The notes below the pieces were generated by a model. The model was not told the origin of the DNA and searched no databases. It saw only the letters and a program-made list of their open reading frames with translations. Positions 25,035-36,837 of a stretch of DNA of 64,000 nucleotides are shown one piece after another. The translations under genes and the position numbers were made by a program. Source of the DNA: Phoronis australis (lineage: Eukaryota > Phoronida > Phoronidae); contig NMRA01000158.1 of the NCBI GenBank assembly GCA_002633005.1, positions 428,733 to 492,732 on the forward strand. The letters run 5' to 3'. The stretch's first letter is position 1, and each line of letters begins with the position of its first letter.

Positions 25035-25640
25035 CATGCACCTACTCGCTGGTTCCCTGCGTGGACTAGGTGGGGCGGTAGCCGCCCCAGCACTCAGGTA
25101 TCACTTAATTTTCCTTGGTAATTTTTTTACACCGGAGTTTCTGATTGGCTAGTCGAATTCTCAACAGGCAGCGCTTTACGCAAACAAACTGGCATGACTG
25201 ATGGACTAAAGTGTAAATGTGGTCTGTTGTACAGACAAATCGGTGCTTAAAATTAATGTTCAGGAAATATGAGGCCTAGAAATTGTGATTGCGCCTTTTC
25301 ACTGAGAATGCATCTTTCTGCTGTCGATGACTTCTGTTTACGATAGTGTCCTATACTCATACAGTATGAATAAAACACCGATTAAGTCGACCAGATATTG
25401 TACATGTATGTTCTTCAAGAACGCGACTAATAAACTTCACTGCAGAAACGAAATAGTTGCTGCGACGCCACGTGCATGACAAGGCTAAAAATCGTTCACA
25501 GTCCGCCATTTTTTCACGGTGTTGTAAAGCTAACCAATGACTGCCGAGGTTACATCGACCAATGCTAAAGCGCGTGCCACTGCGTGATACCTGCGTGCCG
25601 GCTGGGCTAAGCACGCAGGGAACCAGCAAGTATGCACCTC
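25035..25640. mobile_element. ~600-bp inverted-terminal element
   Basis: Left end around 25048 contains gctggttccctgcgtg followed by caggtatcac at 25092. The right end around 25585-25640 holds the same blocks inverted (cacgcagggaaccagc). The terminal inverted region is about 60 bases with mismatches. No transposase was read between the ends. A much shorter foldback relative lies at 36764-36837. Confidence 0.6.
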
Positions 25641-25658
25641 TCGAGTGACTTTTGAATC

Positions 25659-25822
25659 ACTGGCGGATTTAGAGGGGGCCCAAAGGGAACATGGCACCCG
25701 CTACAATTCTTCCAGATTCCATTTAGCTGTTCGGGGGTGCGAATGTCTGACGGGCAAAATCCTGGCTAATACTCTGCCCTGGCCCCCCCTAACTAAAAAT
25801 CCTGGATGCGCCCCTGTGAATA
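25659..25822. mobile_element. ~165-bp MITE-like element
   Basis: Begins ctggcggatttagaggggg and ends with the imperfect inverse ctggatgcgcccctg, a terminal pattern typical of small non-autonomous elements. No coding capacity. Confidence 0.5.
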
Positions 25823-28820
25823 ATCCTGTTTAGAGCAGTATTTCACCTGACGCTACATGAGTCAGGTAAAGACAAGTGCGAGACTAGCGAAAAGTAACGA
25901 GGAGAAGATATCCGGTTGCATTTGTTAGATCTGTGTCCCTTCGACATTTTGTTCGTCAACAGGCGTGATTCTGCGTAACTTCAGCGAAATGGAACCCGGT
26001 GAAGGAAGATTTGCATAGATACGTTCAAATTATTTTGATTGAATTGTTTCCAGAATCATAGCGTGCGTTAGTTATGATTCAATGTGTATATATGCATGTT
26101 CCATTCGATGTTATTTGAGACGAGTAACCATATATGTGACTGAGTAGGCGATCGCACGCGAAGAGTTATTACAGAGCGAGATAGAGACAAATATTTTACA
26201 TCCAATGTTCAAATTCATGCTCCGACACAAACATGGCATACTAATGAGTAACAAAATAACACATTACAGAATTACACTGCACTTCAGCACTATGTGGCAA
26301 AGTTCCCATACTATAACAATATAACTACTGTTGCCCTACCCAGGTACAGTTCACTTACAAGACTGCAGCAATGTATACAGTATAAAACACAACGAAAAAC
26401 TAACCTGAGACGTACTTCTCAACACTTCTCCCCAAATATGTTGCAACCGAGACAAATGTCCATGCAAGTGAATAACCTTGACCTACAAATCTGTTAACTG
26501 ATTGGTCGTACCACCAAAAGACTAGCAAATAAAGAACAAAATCATTACATAAGAAAACAATGCTAGAATCATTAACACCCCTCATGATGTAGTGCTAAGA
26601 TAGTAACTGGCTAGAGTCATGCTGCAAGGGATCAAATTCTCCCAAGTATAAGGACGCTTTCTATGCTTTGTTCTACAAATATAAACAATGAAGTTACGTA
26701 AACTGAACTTCGCTCTACCACACTGTTACGTTGTCTCACGTTTTTAATCCGTGTCATTTTTTTCATCGTTGGATATTGGCAACAAAACATGAAGCCAATG
26801 CGAGCTTAATGGGTCTAGTGTTTTGCTAAATTCTATTTTTGTTTAATCCAGTTCCAACGCAAAGGACCCAAATCTGGAGTTATTTTTGTACAGTGAAAGG
26901 TTACAAACCCCTGCTTTAGCGATTTCGACCAATGCTCGTTCTTTCACCTGCTAATGCATCATTGACGTCCACCTTGAGTTATAAAAAGATGATTGGATTA
27001 AAACATGGATATTATTGTTCTTGGCGGGTGATCTTTGCCTATAGTTACCTTGTAACTCGCCTAAAGCGCACGTGGCCTTGCCTATTGAGCAAACTTTCAA
27101 AGGAATTTGGCTCCACGATTTTGAATGTTGTCGAGGGTTACATAGCAATATTTTGTTTCAGAGAACTGGATGAGAAGGTCGCTTTTTATATCAGATTATA
27201 GTCCAAAACCGGGCTTGGTATCTTTTTAATATTCTGCAGTGTTGTTTCAGTCTAGTGGCAGAGGTATTTAGTTTGAATGGACGTTACACATCAAAACTTT
27301 GGTTTAGCGTGCACAGAACCACATTTTCGGGACGTCTGTGTATTTCAACGCTTCATTTTCTGTCTTATCTTTAATGGTAAATGTGATCTTCTAACTGTTT
27401 TTCTTCAAGTACACGTAGAATCATTTTGTCCAGCCGAGAATCCTAAACGGTCATATTTGAGAACAACGTGGACTTAGATGGCGTAACGTACATGGCCATC
27501 AAACATAAAGCAAATTCATGTTCTACATGTGCCTCGTAATGGGTGGAGTGAATGTAAGTTCGACACAGTACTACCGGGAATTTCCGTAGATAAACCCATG
27601 GGCGTGTAATCAGAAAATGAAAATTTTCAGGCGTTTTAGCAACACCAAATAAACGCCTTGGCGTTTATTCGGAAAAGGGGGCGTGTAAAGGGAAAGTCAT
27701 AGTTTTGCATGATTTGACACCATTTTACATAAAACTGTGTTTTTATTTTTTTGTTAATAAATGCATAGTTCGCCAACACCTTGTTCGTTTTTATAAGTGA
27801 TAAACGCTCCACAAAACTGAATTTGTAACAAAAAGTTGACACTGAGTGGCCTTTTAGGATGAAATTTTCCAAAATAATGTCCCACTGTCTGGACACTTGA
27901 CACCAAACGTTGTGACACAAAATAAACACCAGTTGGCTTGTACATTATTTGGCATAATTTTCCGAATAAATGCCCTTGTGCGTTTCATCGGATGGGCTTA
28001 TTTACGAAAAAAACCGGTAGATCTGAGAAAGCAGTATGTAAAGCACCAGCGAACATGAATTTTTCACCTCAACTTTGGTTGCCTGATGACAGACATCTCC
28101 AATGTTTGAAAACCTTGTTATAACCAATTGTTGCCATCCCCATGAAGATCAACGACCTTCATTTGGTAGTTGGTGTTAGAGGTGTTATCATTGACGTTTG
28201 GAGTGTTTCTGATCTCTACTCAAGTTCACTGGTTCAATACAAACGACATCGAAAACGATTTTGTATGAAATTCGTAGGATCCACATTGTCACAATTTGGT
28301 CTGACCTTGTATATGGTTTGGTTATCGAGAGGTTACCGTTGTTAGTTGGTCTATACTGACTTATGCTCACCGACGAGTTCGTTTTGCAAGTGCAGGTAGC
28401 AGTCACACTAATGCTGGTATACACGTGTTGCTTGGCAGTCTACCGGTGGTTTGGGCGGAGGATAGTTGTGTTTTGCCACGCTCTTTACTTTATATTTGAA
28501 GCACACGGTGCGCGTACCAGTTAGAACATTTTGGAACATGTTAGTGCGACTTGTATCGAATATTTGTTAGTACAGGTACTTATAATATGATGTGTCAGTT
28601 TAATTTACCTGGGCGTTATGTGAAGGTGGTTTTACCGTTCCTTCTAATTGCAATTCGAAAATACGTTTATGCTATGCTTGGGCTATTGAGACGGTCGGTT
28701 CACTCACTTGTTAGTGTATCTGAGTAATTTTTAAGTGACTCTTAAGTTCTATCACCACGCAGCTGAAGCACGAGTGCAGGAGGCTGGTCAAGCTGGGGTG
28801 GCGTAATATTGTCAGAACAG
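25823..28820. other. Intergenic stretch, nothing recognised
   Basis: AT-rich sequence. Reading frames up to 97 codons overlap on both strands and lack recognisable domains or convincing splice signals. No tRNA or rRNA gene was seen. Confidence 0.4.
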
Positions 28821-28999
28821 TGGAAAATCTGTGATGGTGACAAGACAAAGTTGTGGCACTGTGTAGTGGAAAATCTGTGATGCTGACAAGACAAAGTTGT
28901 GGCACTGTGTAGTGAAAAATCTGTGATGCTGACAAGACAAAGTTGTGGCACTGTGTAGTGAAAAATCTGTGATGCTGACAAGACAAATTTGTGGCACTG
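28821..28999. repeat. Minisatellite, 46-bp unit, about four copies
   Basis: Units begin at 28821, 28867, 28913 and 28959 with tgRaaaatctgtgatgStga and are separated by one to a few substitutions. There are no spacers, so it is a simple tandem array. Confidence 0.95.
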
Positions 29000-29375
29000 C
29001 TTAGGACCCTAAAGAGACACTGAGACCTTTTTGAACTATAATAATTTTCGTATCGGCAATCATTATAATAAGTTTGTGTGTTGTGTGTGTGTTTGAGGGG
29101 TAATATGTATTATAAAATTAACTGTATTCTGTCTATTGTGTCTTGAGGAATTGGCTGCCACTAGACAAACTTGACACACATGGTGTGCAATCAACCAGTT
29201 AATAGACAAAACTTTTTATCTTATTTTTTAATTAATCCCAAACTTGATGGACAGTTGGACTTGCCTTTATATAACTATAAATCTTAGATAACTAGAAGAC
29301 TTATCTTCTGTTTTGTCTTTCCCTCGACATTTGCAATGCTTTCCCACCGGGATCAACGTTGCGGTCACATTACTA

Positions 29376-30033
29376 TGGTGGGCCGTTGAGGGGAAAGTGT
29401 CGCCGTAAAATTACGCTCGTAACTACGAACGTAAATTAAATTGCAGGAGTGTCGCCGTACAATTACGCTCGTAAATTAAATGGGGAAAAGTTTCGCCGTA
29501 AAATTAGGCTTGTAATTACGAGCGTAACTTAAATTGCAGGAGTGTCGCCGTACAATTACGCTCGTAAATTAAATGGGGAAAAGTTTCGCCGTAAAATTAC
29601 GCTTGTAATTACGAGCGAAAGTTAAATTGCAAAAGTGTTGTAGTAAAATTACGCCCGTAAATTAAATGGGGGAAATGTCGCCGTAAATTACGCTCGTAAA
29701 ATACGTTCCAAATTTAAACCGATCAGTGATGACCTAACATACACGACTGTTGCTAGGCAGCTCGTATGGCAGCAGCGATTTGATCCGCCATGATTCAGCG
29801 CTCATATCGTAGACATGACATCCGTCAGTAAATAAGTATTTCCATGAGCGCGCGCGATCGTGGATTGTAAAACCCAACGTCATTGGCTAAGAGTTTAAAC
29901 TAAATTACGAGCGTAATTTTACGCCGTAAAGAATTAAATTAAACTCGTAATTTTACTGCGTAAATAACGGCGTAATGTACACAATTACGCTCGTATTTTT
30001 CCGGCGACACTTTCCCCCCAACGGCCCATCATA
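29376..30033. mobile_element. hAT-like non-autonomous element with 8-bp target duplication and internal 93-bp repeats
   Basis: The direct repeat cattacta flanks both sides (29368-29375 and 30034-30041). Long inverted termini share gggccgttg, then ggggaaagtgtcgccg. Between them, blocks starting at about 29441, 29534 and 29626 repeat with a period near 93. These are built from gtaaaattacgctcgtaatt in both orientations, so the terminal motif is reiterated inside. An 8-bp target duplication is the rule for hAT elements. No transposase frame is present. Confidence 0.75.
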
Positions 30034-31240
30034 CATTACTATGTATTTGTTATTTACGTTGCTTTTCTTTGAAATACACACTAAAGAAACGAGTTTTTCA
30101 GTAGGGCCTTTCAAAAACAACAAACACCAGTTTTTGGTGGTAACACATTTTCTATGTATAAAACTCGTTTGCCTATTATTGGGTGGGGGAGAGCTATTAA
30201 ACCCATAAACCCAAAGTTTCGCCCTGGTGTAAGTGCCGCGAGGCACTGAAAGTGTCTTACTATTGCAGTCTTTAGGCAGTGCTGAAGACGAAGTAGGGTT
30301 TATTCAAGACACTACATACTCAAAACCGAGGAATCACTGGTATACAATCTCCTAGTCAGAACTGAAAAACACCAGAATCATTTTGAAACGAATTATATTA
30401 TTTGTAAAGATGATCACGTTTCAAGACGTCCAAACTGGTGACAGGAGTGATGTGTTTAACTACCGATGTACTCCCAACAGGATCAAGAAACAACTTAAAA
30501 AATGATTATGCAGCGGCTTGAGACATAACTGGCTTCATGATTGCTCAAATGCTACCTTAAAAGGATACTTAACCCTGTTTTGATTATTTCAAACAATCAC
30601 GTTACGTCGGACCTGGTAATAAATCATTGGTGTTTCACGGTTCTCGGTGGTGGTCTTTACTTACAGTTGTCTTCAAAGCTTAGGTCACGTTAGCCAGAGT
30701 AGGCGACTTTGAAAGGAGATTCAAAATTTTGCTCCAAGCTTTTGAGGGTTGTCGAACGTTTTTTTTTTTGGTTCAGAGAACTGGATGGAAAAGTCGTTTT
30801 CAATATCTCTTGCTAGGACAAAACAGGGTTTAGTATCCTTGTAAGGAAGTGTAAAAATATATACACACGCACAAAAACACACACACAATAAGATGACTAA
30901 TAGATGAAAGTTCCAAAATAACACCTAACAGACTTTGAAAACAAGGTTGAAAAAAGTTTTGGACACATTCACGTGACACTAGGAGTATGATGGCTATCAA
31001 GAATTTGAGAAGAAAATGTGCGTTTAATTTAAGCTTCTAAGTTCTAGGTAACAATCAGAGCAAGTCACGTGGAACACCATATTTTGCAAACTATGTTTAA
31101 CGTGGTACACCTTGTTTTGTTTAAATTTTGCTTTTTATTACAAGTTATCGTCTCTGGTGTGATTATTATAAAATATGATTAAATCTTTTGACTAAATGTA
31201 ATTCATTCAATGATCGCTTCATAGAACAGTTTTCCAGTCA
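30034..31240. other. Region downstream of NTase-TPR B
   Basis: No gene recognised. TTTATT at 31134-31139 (AATAAA on the minus strand), about 100 bases beyond the NTase-TPR B stop codon, is a plausible polyadenylation signal. A short CA-rich stretch lies near 30868-30890. Confidence 0.45.
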
Positions 31241-34200
31241 CTAATTTGACTTATTCATGTTAAGTTTCGGCTTGTCCCTAGTAGCTCTGCACGGAACTTT
31301 GGGAGAGTTTTGTCCCTTGACTTTAGAAGTTTTTTTACAAACACGAGTGCATCTTGTCAGACTGTTAATGCATTCCGGGTGCGTTTTAACTCCGTGTATT
31401 TCACACCTCATGTTGAAGGCATTGCGGTGATACTTCAGCGCCAAATCAAATTTAGCCATCCTAAAGTAAACCATTCCAAAATTGTTCAAAGTGGCTGCAA
31501 TTTGCCGATGATTGACACTTCCAAAAAGCCTTCGTTTCATTTCAAGCGACCTTTTCAAGAATTCGCAAGCTTTTTGATATTGTTTCACCATCATGAGTAC
31601 TGCTCCAATATTGTTCAAACACTTTCCGATTACCTGGTGATCACGTGACCCATATGCCAAGCTTGCCTGTGCCAAGGAGTTCTTCAGATGTTCTAAAGCT
31701 TTTTTGGTGTTACGCTTCATAGCATACACCATCCCGATTTGTAGGAGGTATACGGGTGCGTTTGGAGATACACGCCCCTTTTGAAGTCGATTGAGCATGT
31801 CTAATGAACCCGTGCCGTACTGTAACGCAGCGTCCCACTCTTTCTTTGCTATGTACGTGAGCATGATACTGCCCAGGCTTATCACAATTTCTTGGTGGTC
31901 AGCAAAATAAACCCGTTTCTTCATATCGAGTCCGCGAAACTGATAGTCCAATGCGTTGTCTAACTCTCCTTTATCGCAATACAAGTTTCCAATATTAGCC
32001 AAGCTTATTGCAATTTCAAAATGATCCACGTCACCATAAAGTCTTTTTTTCATCTTAAAGGAATCATCCTGGTACTTCAACGCTTCGTCTACCTTCCCTA
32101 AACATCTTTTGACTATTCCGACAAAACTAAGACTATTAGCTATACTCTTATGGTCCTCGTTGTTAAAGAGCTTTCTGTTGAGACTCAGCGATTCACTGTG
32201 AAATTTTAATGCTTGTGTGTAGTCCCCGATACGTCGATACGTTTCTCCGATGTTTGTCAAAATGGTACTTCGAAGACCTTCATTGCTGTGTTTGGAGTCC
32301 TTTCTAACCAGTGCAAGCGAGTTCAGCAGGTATTTCAAAGACACCTCCAAATTCCCTATGGCCCCATAAACTAGACCGAGAGTGTTTAAGACACGAGGAA
32401 TTTCAGGACTGTCGCTTTGCAATCTTTCAAACATGCCTAGTGACAACATACAATACTTCAAAGCTTCTAATGTGTGACACATATCAAGGTATACACGAGC
32501 CAAACAGTGCAAGCTTGCCGCTGTTTCCAGGCAATCATTGTTTCCATGTAATTTCTTGTACATCTGCAATGAATCCATACAATAGTCGAGGCTTTTAGCG
32601 TAATCGCCCATCTGGCAATAGATGTCGCTAATGCTATCTAAGCAAGAGGCAATATCTGAATGATCACGACCGTTGTGTACTTTCTTCAAAATTTTCAAAT
32701 CCCTAGTGAAGAAGTCCAGCGCTGATTTTAAATCATGGTAACCGTGTTGCTTGAAGTATAGGCTGCCAGCCAAATGCAACACATGCAACTGCAATGTGAT
32801 CTCAGAGTTGATCGTATTGAATGTATTTCCACCGCCAGTGGCATTTTCATTAATTTCTGCACTGGAATGTGCGCCAACGCGAGCCCATTTTTTCATCATA
32901 CTGTCAAAGTATTCTGATGCTTTACAAAATTTTTTTGTCGTTGACGCCTCTTCGAGGAACACCCTTGCTTCATGATACTTTTGATCAATTTCAAGAAATT
33001 CCAAATTCCACAAGAACTCTAGACAAGTTCCAATACGTGGATGATCATTTGAGCCGTGTAATTGTATCCTAACCGTAAGTGCTTATCTGAAAAACTTTGA
33101 AATGCACCCCTATAATTATCCATCATAAAGTACGCATTCCCGAAATGTTCCAAATTTAGCGCCACATCTGGATGAATCCCATTTCCGTGAATTTTGAAAT
33201 GCATATCGCGAGATCTTTCGAGATAGCGCAATCCTTCTGTAAATTTTTTTTGGAAACAGTAAATATTTCCGAGATTTGTCAAAGACAGTGCTAAATGAGG
33301 ATGACCATCTTCACCAAACAATCTTTCCAACATGTCTACAGACAATGTGGACCATTCAATAGCCTTTTCACAATCCCCACGTTCCAGCAGTAAACAACCC
33401 ATGTTATCGCACAAAACTCCAATTTCTAACGAATGTCTATCGCCATTCAAACTGCGGAAGGTCTCCAGTGCCCGATTGGTAAGCTTTTCAGCCAAACCGT
33501 AGTCCTTTGTCTGTGTAAGTAAAGTTGCCATCTGAGCTTCATACTCAACCACCTTTGGCAAGAGACAGCCAGTCGTTTCACACATGTCTACTGCCAAACC
33601 AACATATTTCAATGCCAAAGGATAGTTAAAATCAAATTCAAAAGTTCTGCCTATCAAGCTGAAACATTCTTGCACTTCTGCATCAGTTTCTTTGTATAAA
33701 ATCTTCTTGTTTTTGTAAGCGATTGCCTTAATGTTTTTGTTGCTTTCGCTCAAGTGGGTGCTCCGTTTGTAGATATGCTTGAAAAAGCTATTGCGTGCTT
33801 CTTCATTCAAACAGCAGTTGAGCTCTATTTCGCCCTTGAACCTATCGCTGTCCTCATAAAAGCTGTTCCCGGAATAGCGCAACTCCACTTTCAAGCCATT
33901 ACTTTCATATCCAGAAATAATGATCCCCGATAAGGGACGCACAGTGAAGCAATATCGGATAACAAGGATAGCAAAGTTGTCTAAGTAAGCAACACCATCA
34001 GAATGAAGGCTGCGGGCGGAAGAGTGTTTTTCAGGGAGTATGCTGATCAATTCGTCTTGACACTTTTTTCGCAAATACGTGGCGAGTCGAAGAAGTGACG
34101 ATATCGATACCATACATTTCAGGTTATGAGCTCCCTCTGAAGTCAAAAGGTTTCTGGACACCATCTCTTCTAGCACTTCCCACGTGGTGTCAGCACTCAA

Positions 34201-35956
34201 ACCAAAACAAGACTTGAACAAAGTGACAACCAACGTGGGCAATCTAAACATACTCTTCTTGATGTCCCGAACGGTAATGGATGGCCGGTTGAAATTTAAT
34301 TTCGGCATGAACTCAACAAAAGAGGCCTTAATTTCGGCAACAGCTTTTATTTGAACTTTAGCATTGGTTTTAACTTGTGTCCGTATAGAGGCAAATTCGT
34401 CTACAAGCTTCTTTGCCCCATTACTCCCGCCAATATGTAGGACAGAAGTCATTATACGATCAATGTTATAACCCTCTTTAAGCGCAGTTTCATATTCACA
34501 CAGCTGTGCCATACGCTGAGGTGTCCGGATCAGTTCACGACCTTTCTTGTTTGGCCTGTCCGGTCGACCGAGAGGTGTATTACACGCGTAAGGCGCGGCG
34601 CTGTCGAACTGGAGACCACGAGGCGCAACTTTGTCTTCAAACCATCCGCCAACCGTGTCGTAATCGTTCAATGATTTAATGGCTAGAGACTTAAGCAGAG
34701 TTTCCTGAATGTTCAATACAAACAAATGGACCAATCGTACCAAATTTTTGAAATATCCGATATCCTTTGACTCGTCTTCCACTAGAATTGCCCATTCGAG
34801 ATCAGAATAAGGAGTCGTATCACCTCTGGCTAATGACCCTAGTCCAATGGCTGCATATTCCTGGGGCGGTGGACCAAGGATGTTCTCACTTTCAGAAAGC
34901 AGATATCTAAAAAAACCTACCATTTTTTCTCTTAATTGCCCAAAAATATGTTGTGTTTTTTCAATGATCACTTTCTCGGCAGACACGCGCTCAGACTCAC
35001 TTACATCGAGGCTATAGCTACCTTGGATTTCTTTCAATAAATCATCAACCCTGCCACCAGTTGCTTTTCTTATTTCATCTAACCTACTGTTTACCTCAAA
35101 CCTAAAATCCAAAGGTGTTTTCTCAGGGGTAAGAGATAAAACCTTACAAAAAGAAAGTTCAGTGGTCTTTAATTGTCTTTCAAGATCTTCCACTAAACCT
35201 GGTCCCCGTGTTCTCAACATTGCTGCGTTAATGAGTGCCGCCGATTTCACAAAGTTGTCCACGTCTTTCGTCAACAGACCACGTTCACAATAGACCTTTC
35301 CCATTTCCATTAATAATTTAGCATCTCTCTTCAGATCATCACGTGACCCTTCCTTCAACAAGTCCGCCAGTGCTTGCTCACTTTGGTCCAGCTTGGAAAG
35401 ACAAATACCGTCTAAAACATAAGGAAAAGGAAATTAATAAGATTCACGTAGTGNACTTGTCCGACGGCCTGCGTAAATGGCTTCACAGTTTTTTTTTTTC
35501 GGGCAGGGTTCTCGCATTCTCGCATTCTCACACGCGATCGTAAAGCAAAAGTATGAGCTTTCAATAAATATGAAACAGCATTAGAGGGCGCAACAGCGGG
35601 GAAACGAAGAGCCGTCTCAGCCTATTTTAGAAGTCTATAGTCTCTTCATTTTTTGGACGATCTTAGCAACTCAACAAAACCTAAATTACAAAACGAGAAC
35701 TTGATGTACATACACTTTAGGTTTCGTGTTATTCACCGTTTGGTTTCCGTTGTCTAAACGAAGGTATCAAAAATAAGATTCACAGTAAATACTGCTGTTA
35801 TTGCTACTTTTGTATAACAATAATTTCCAGTAATTATAACTGTATAACTGGATTTCCAGTGACATCTACAGTAATGGTGATGTTTAGGGCTTTGGATTGA
35901 ATTGACACTATTTTCCATTGCTCTGACTTACCGTCAGTTCGAGTCATGTCCGCCAT
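31241..35956 (-). CDS. Nucleotidyltransferase-fold/TPR protein B, two exons, ~1398 aa, one frameshift
   Basis: Exon 1 is 35956-35932 (ATG GCG GAC, phase 1, GTAAGT donor). Exon 2 is 35411-31241, after an acceptor with a clear pyrimidine tract ending TGTTTTAG. Position and phase of this intron match NTase-TPR A. The motif LGSLARGDTTPYSDLEW places G200-S201, D212 and E214. The blocks SAAPYACNTPLGRPDRP, GRELIRTPQRMAQLCE and LKEGYNIDRIMTS are shared almost word for word with A. From about residue 590 a TPR array of roughly 15-16 units follows, longer than in A. After the AAG codon at 33084-33082 (residue 785) one base is missing. The original frame stops at 33019, while the shifted frame continues open for 612 codons with perfect TPR register. 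This is either an assembly error or a very young lesion. An N at 35454 lies in the intron. Confidence 0.88.
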
Positions 35957-35968
35957 GCTCTCGTTATT

Positions 35969-35980
35969 AGTTTCACTTCT
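35969..35980. promoter_or_regulatory. IRF-like site just upstream of NTase-TPR B
   Basis: AGTTTCACTTCT on the plus strand, AGAAGTGAAACT in gene orientation, starts 13 bases upstream of the start codon and satisfies the AANNGAAA IRF core. It is a weaker match than the site in front of paralogue A. It could lie in the 5' UTR. Confidence 0.3.
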
Positions 35981-36763
35981 TTAAATCTTCAGGTTTTCCG
36001 AATCCTTTTGAATGAAAAAATCAGCCTCCTAACTCACTGGTCAGCTAAAACAACAAAATGAGAAAGTAGGCAAACTTATGATTTACCAGGGTTGAAATCA
36101 GAAATTCTACAACAGAATACGATCACGACAGACCAACGATGAGCGACCTAAGCCCCTGCCTGCCGATACAGAGACTTCAGTAACACACTGAGCCTGCACA
36201 ATGCCGGTGTTCGTATCTCAAACCTGATTTCATGAAACCAGATATGATTCTATTTTCAAGCCCATAACTGAGTCGTCGGATTTAGTTCTACACGCGACCG
36301 AAAAATAAAATGTCACCTACGTGGAACGTCCTAGATCATGCAATGGGGCGCAAAATTACCAGAAACGCGCGAATGTATTTAACAACCCGTACAATGCCCA
36401 AACTAAGACACGCATTTTTGTCCTACACGGCGTGCAAGTTTGAAAACATCTCAAAGGATTCCTTCGCAAAAAATGCTTATTTCAGACGTTACAAAACTGG
36501 CCTAAACTCATGCCTAATATAAGAAGTTTGTTACTGTTCGGTGAGTTGTCCAGCCCCTGGAATCATTTTTATTCAAAGAAAAGTACAAACCTACTGCAAA
36601 CACCCTTTCCTCTTGATTTTTTATCATTTTTATCACTATGATATTCCACCGCTGTTTAGTTCCCAATGTTGAAACCCAAGGGCTTTGAAATTTAAACACA
36701 CTGCCGCACTCATCCGATATTGCCGAATGAACTGCCAGTACTCATGTCACTGCAAAGTTTACG

Positions 36764-36837
36764 CCTAGCTGGTTCCCTGCGTGCCGCTGGGTAGTCAGTA
36801 GCCATCACGTGCTGGCTAGGCACGAAGATAGCCAGCG
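36764..36837. repeat. Short foldback related to the 25035-25640 element
   Basis: gctggttccctgcgtgcc is followed about 35 bases later by its near inverse ggcacgaagatagccagc. The arm sequence is the same terminal block as in the 25-kb element, so this may be a collapsed or solo-terminus derivative. Confidence 0.5.

Noticed and set aside
25357-25629. 90-codon minus-strand frame with a good ATGGCGGAC start
   Set aside because: It falls inside an inverted-terminal repeat element and lacks a donor site or known domain.
28821-28999. Regular 46-bp repeats considered as a CRISPR array
   Set aside because: Units are contiguous with no unique spacers and the genome is eukaryotic, so it is a minisatellite.
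33076-33090. Programmed -1 frameshift in NTase-TPR B
   Set aside because: There is no X XXY YYZ slippery sequence at the junction and the paralogue needs no frameshift.
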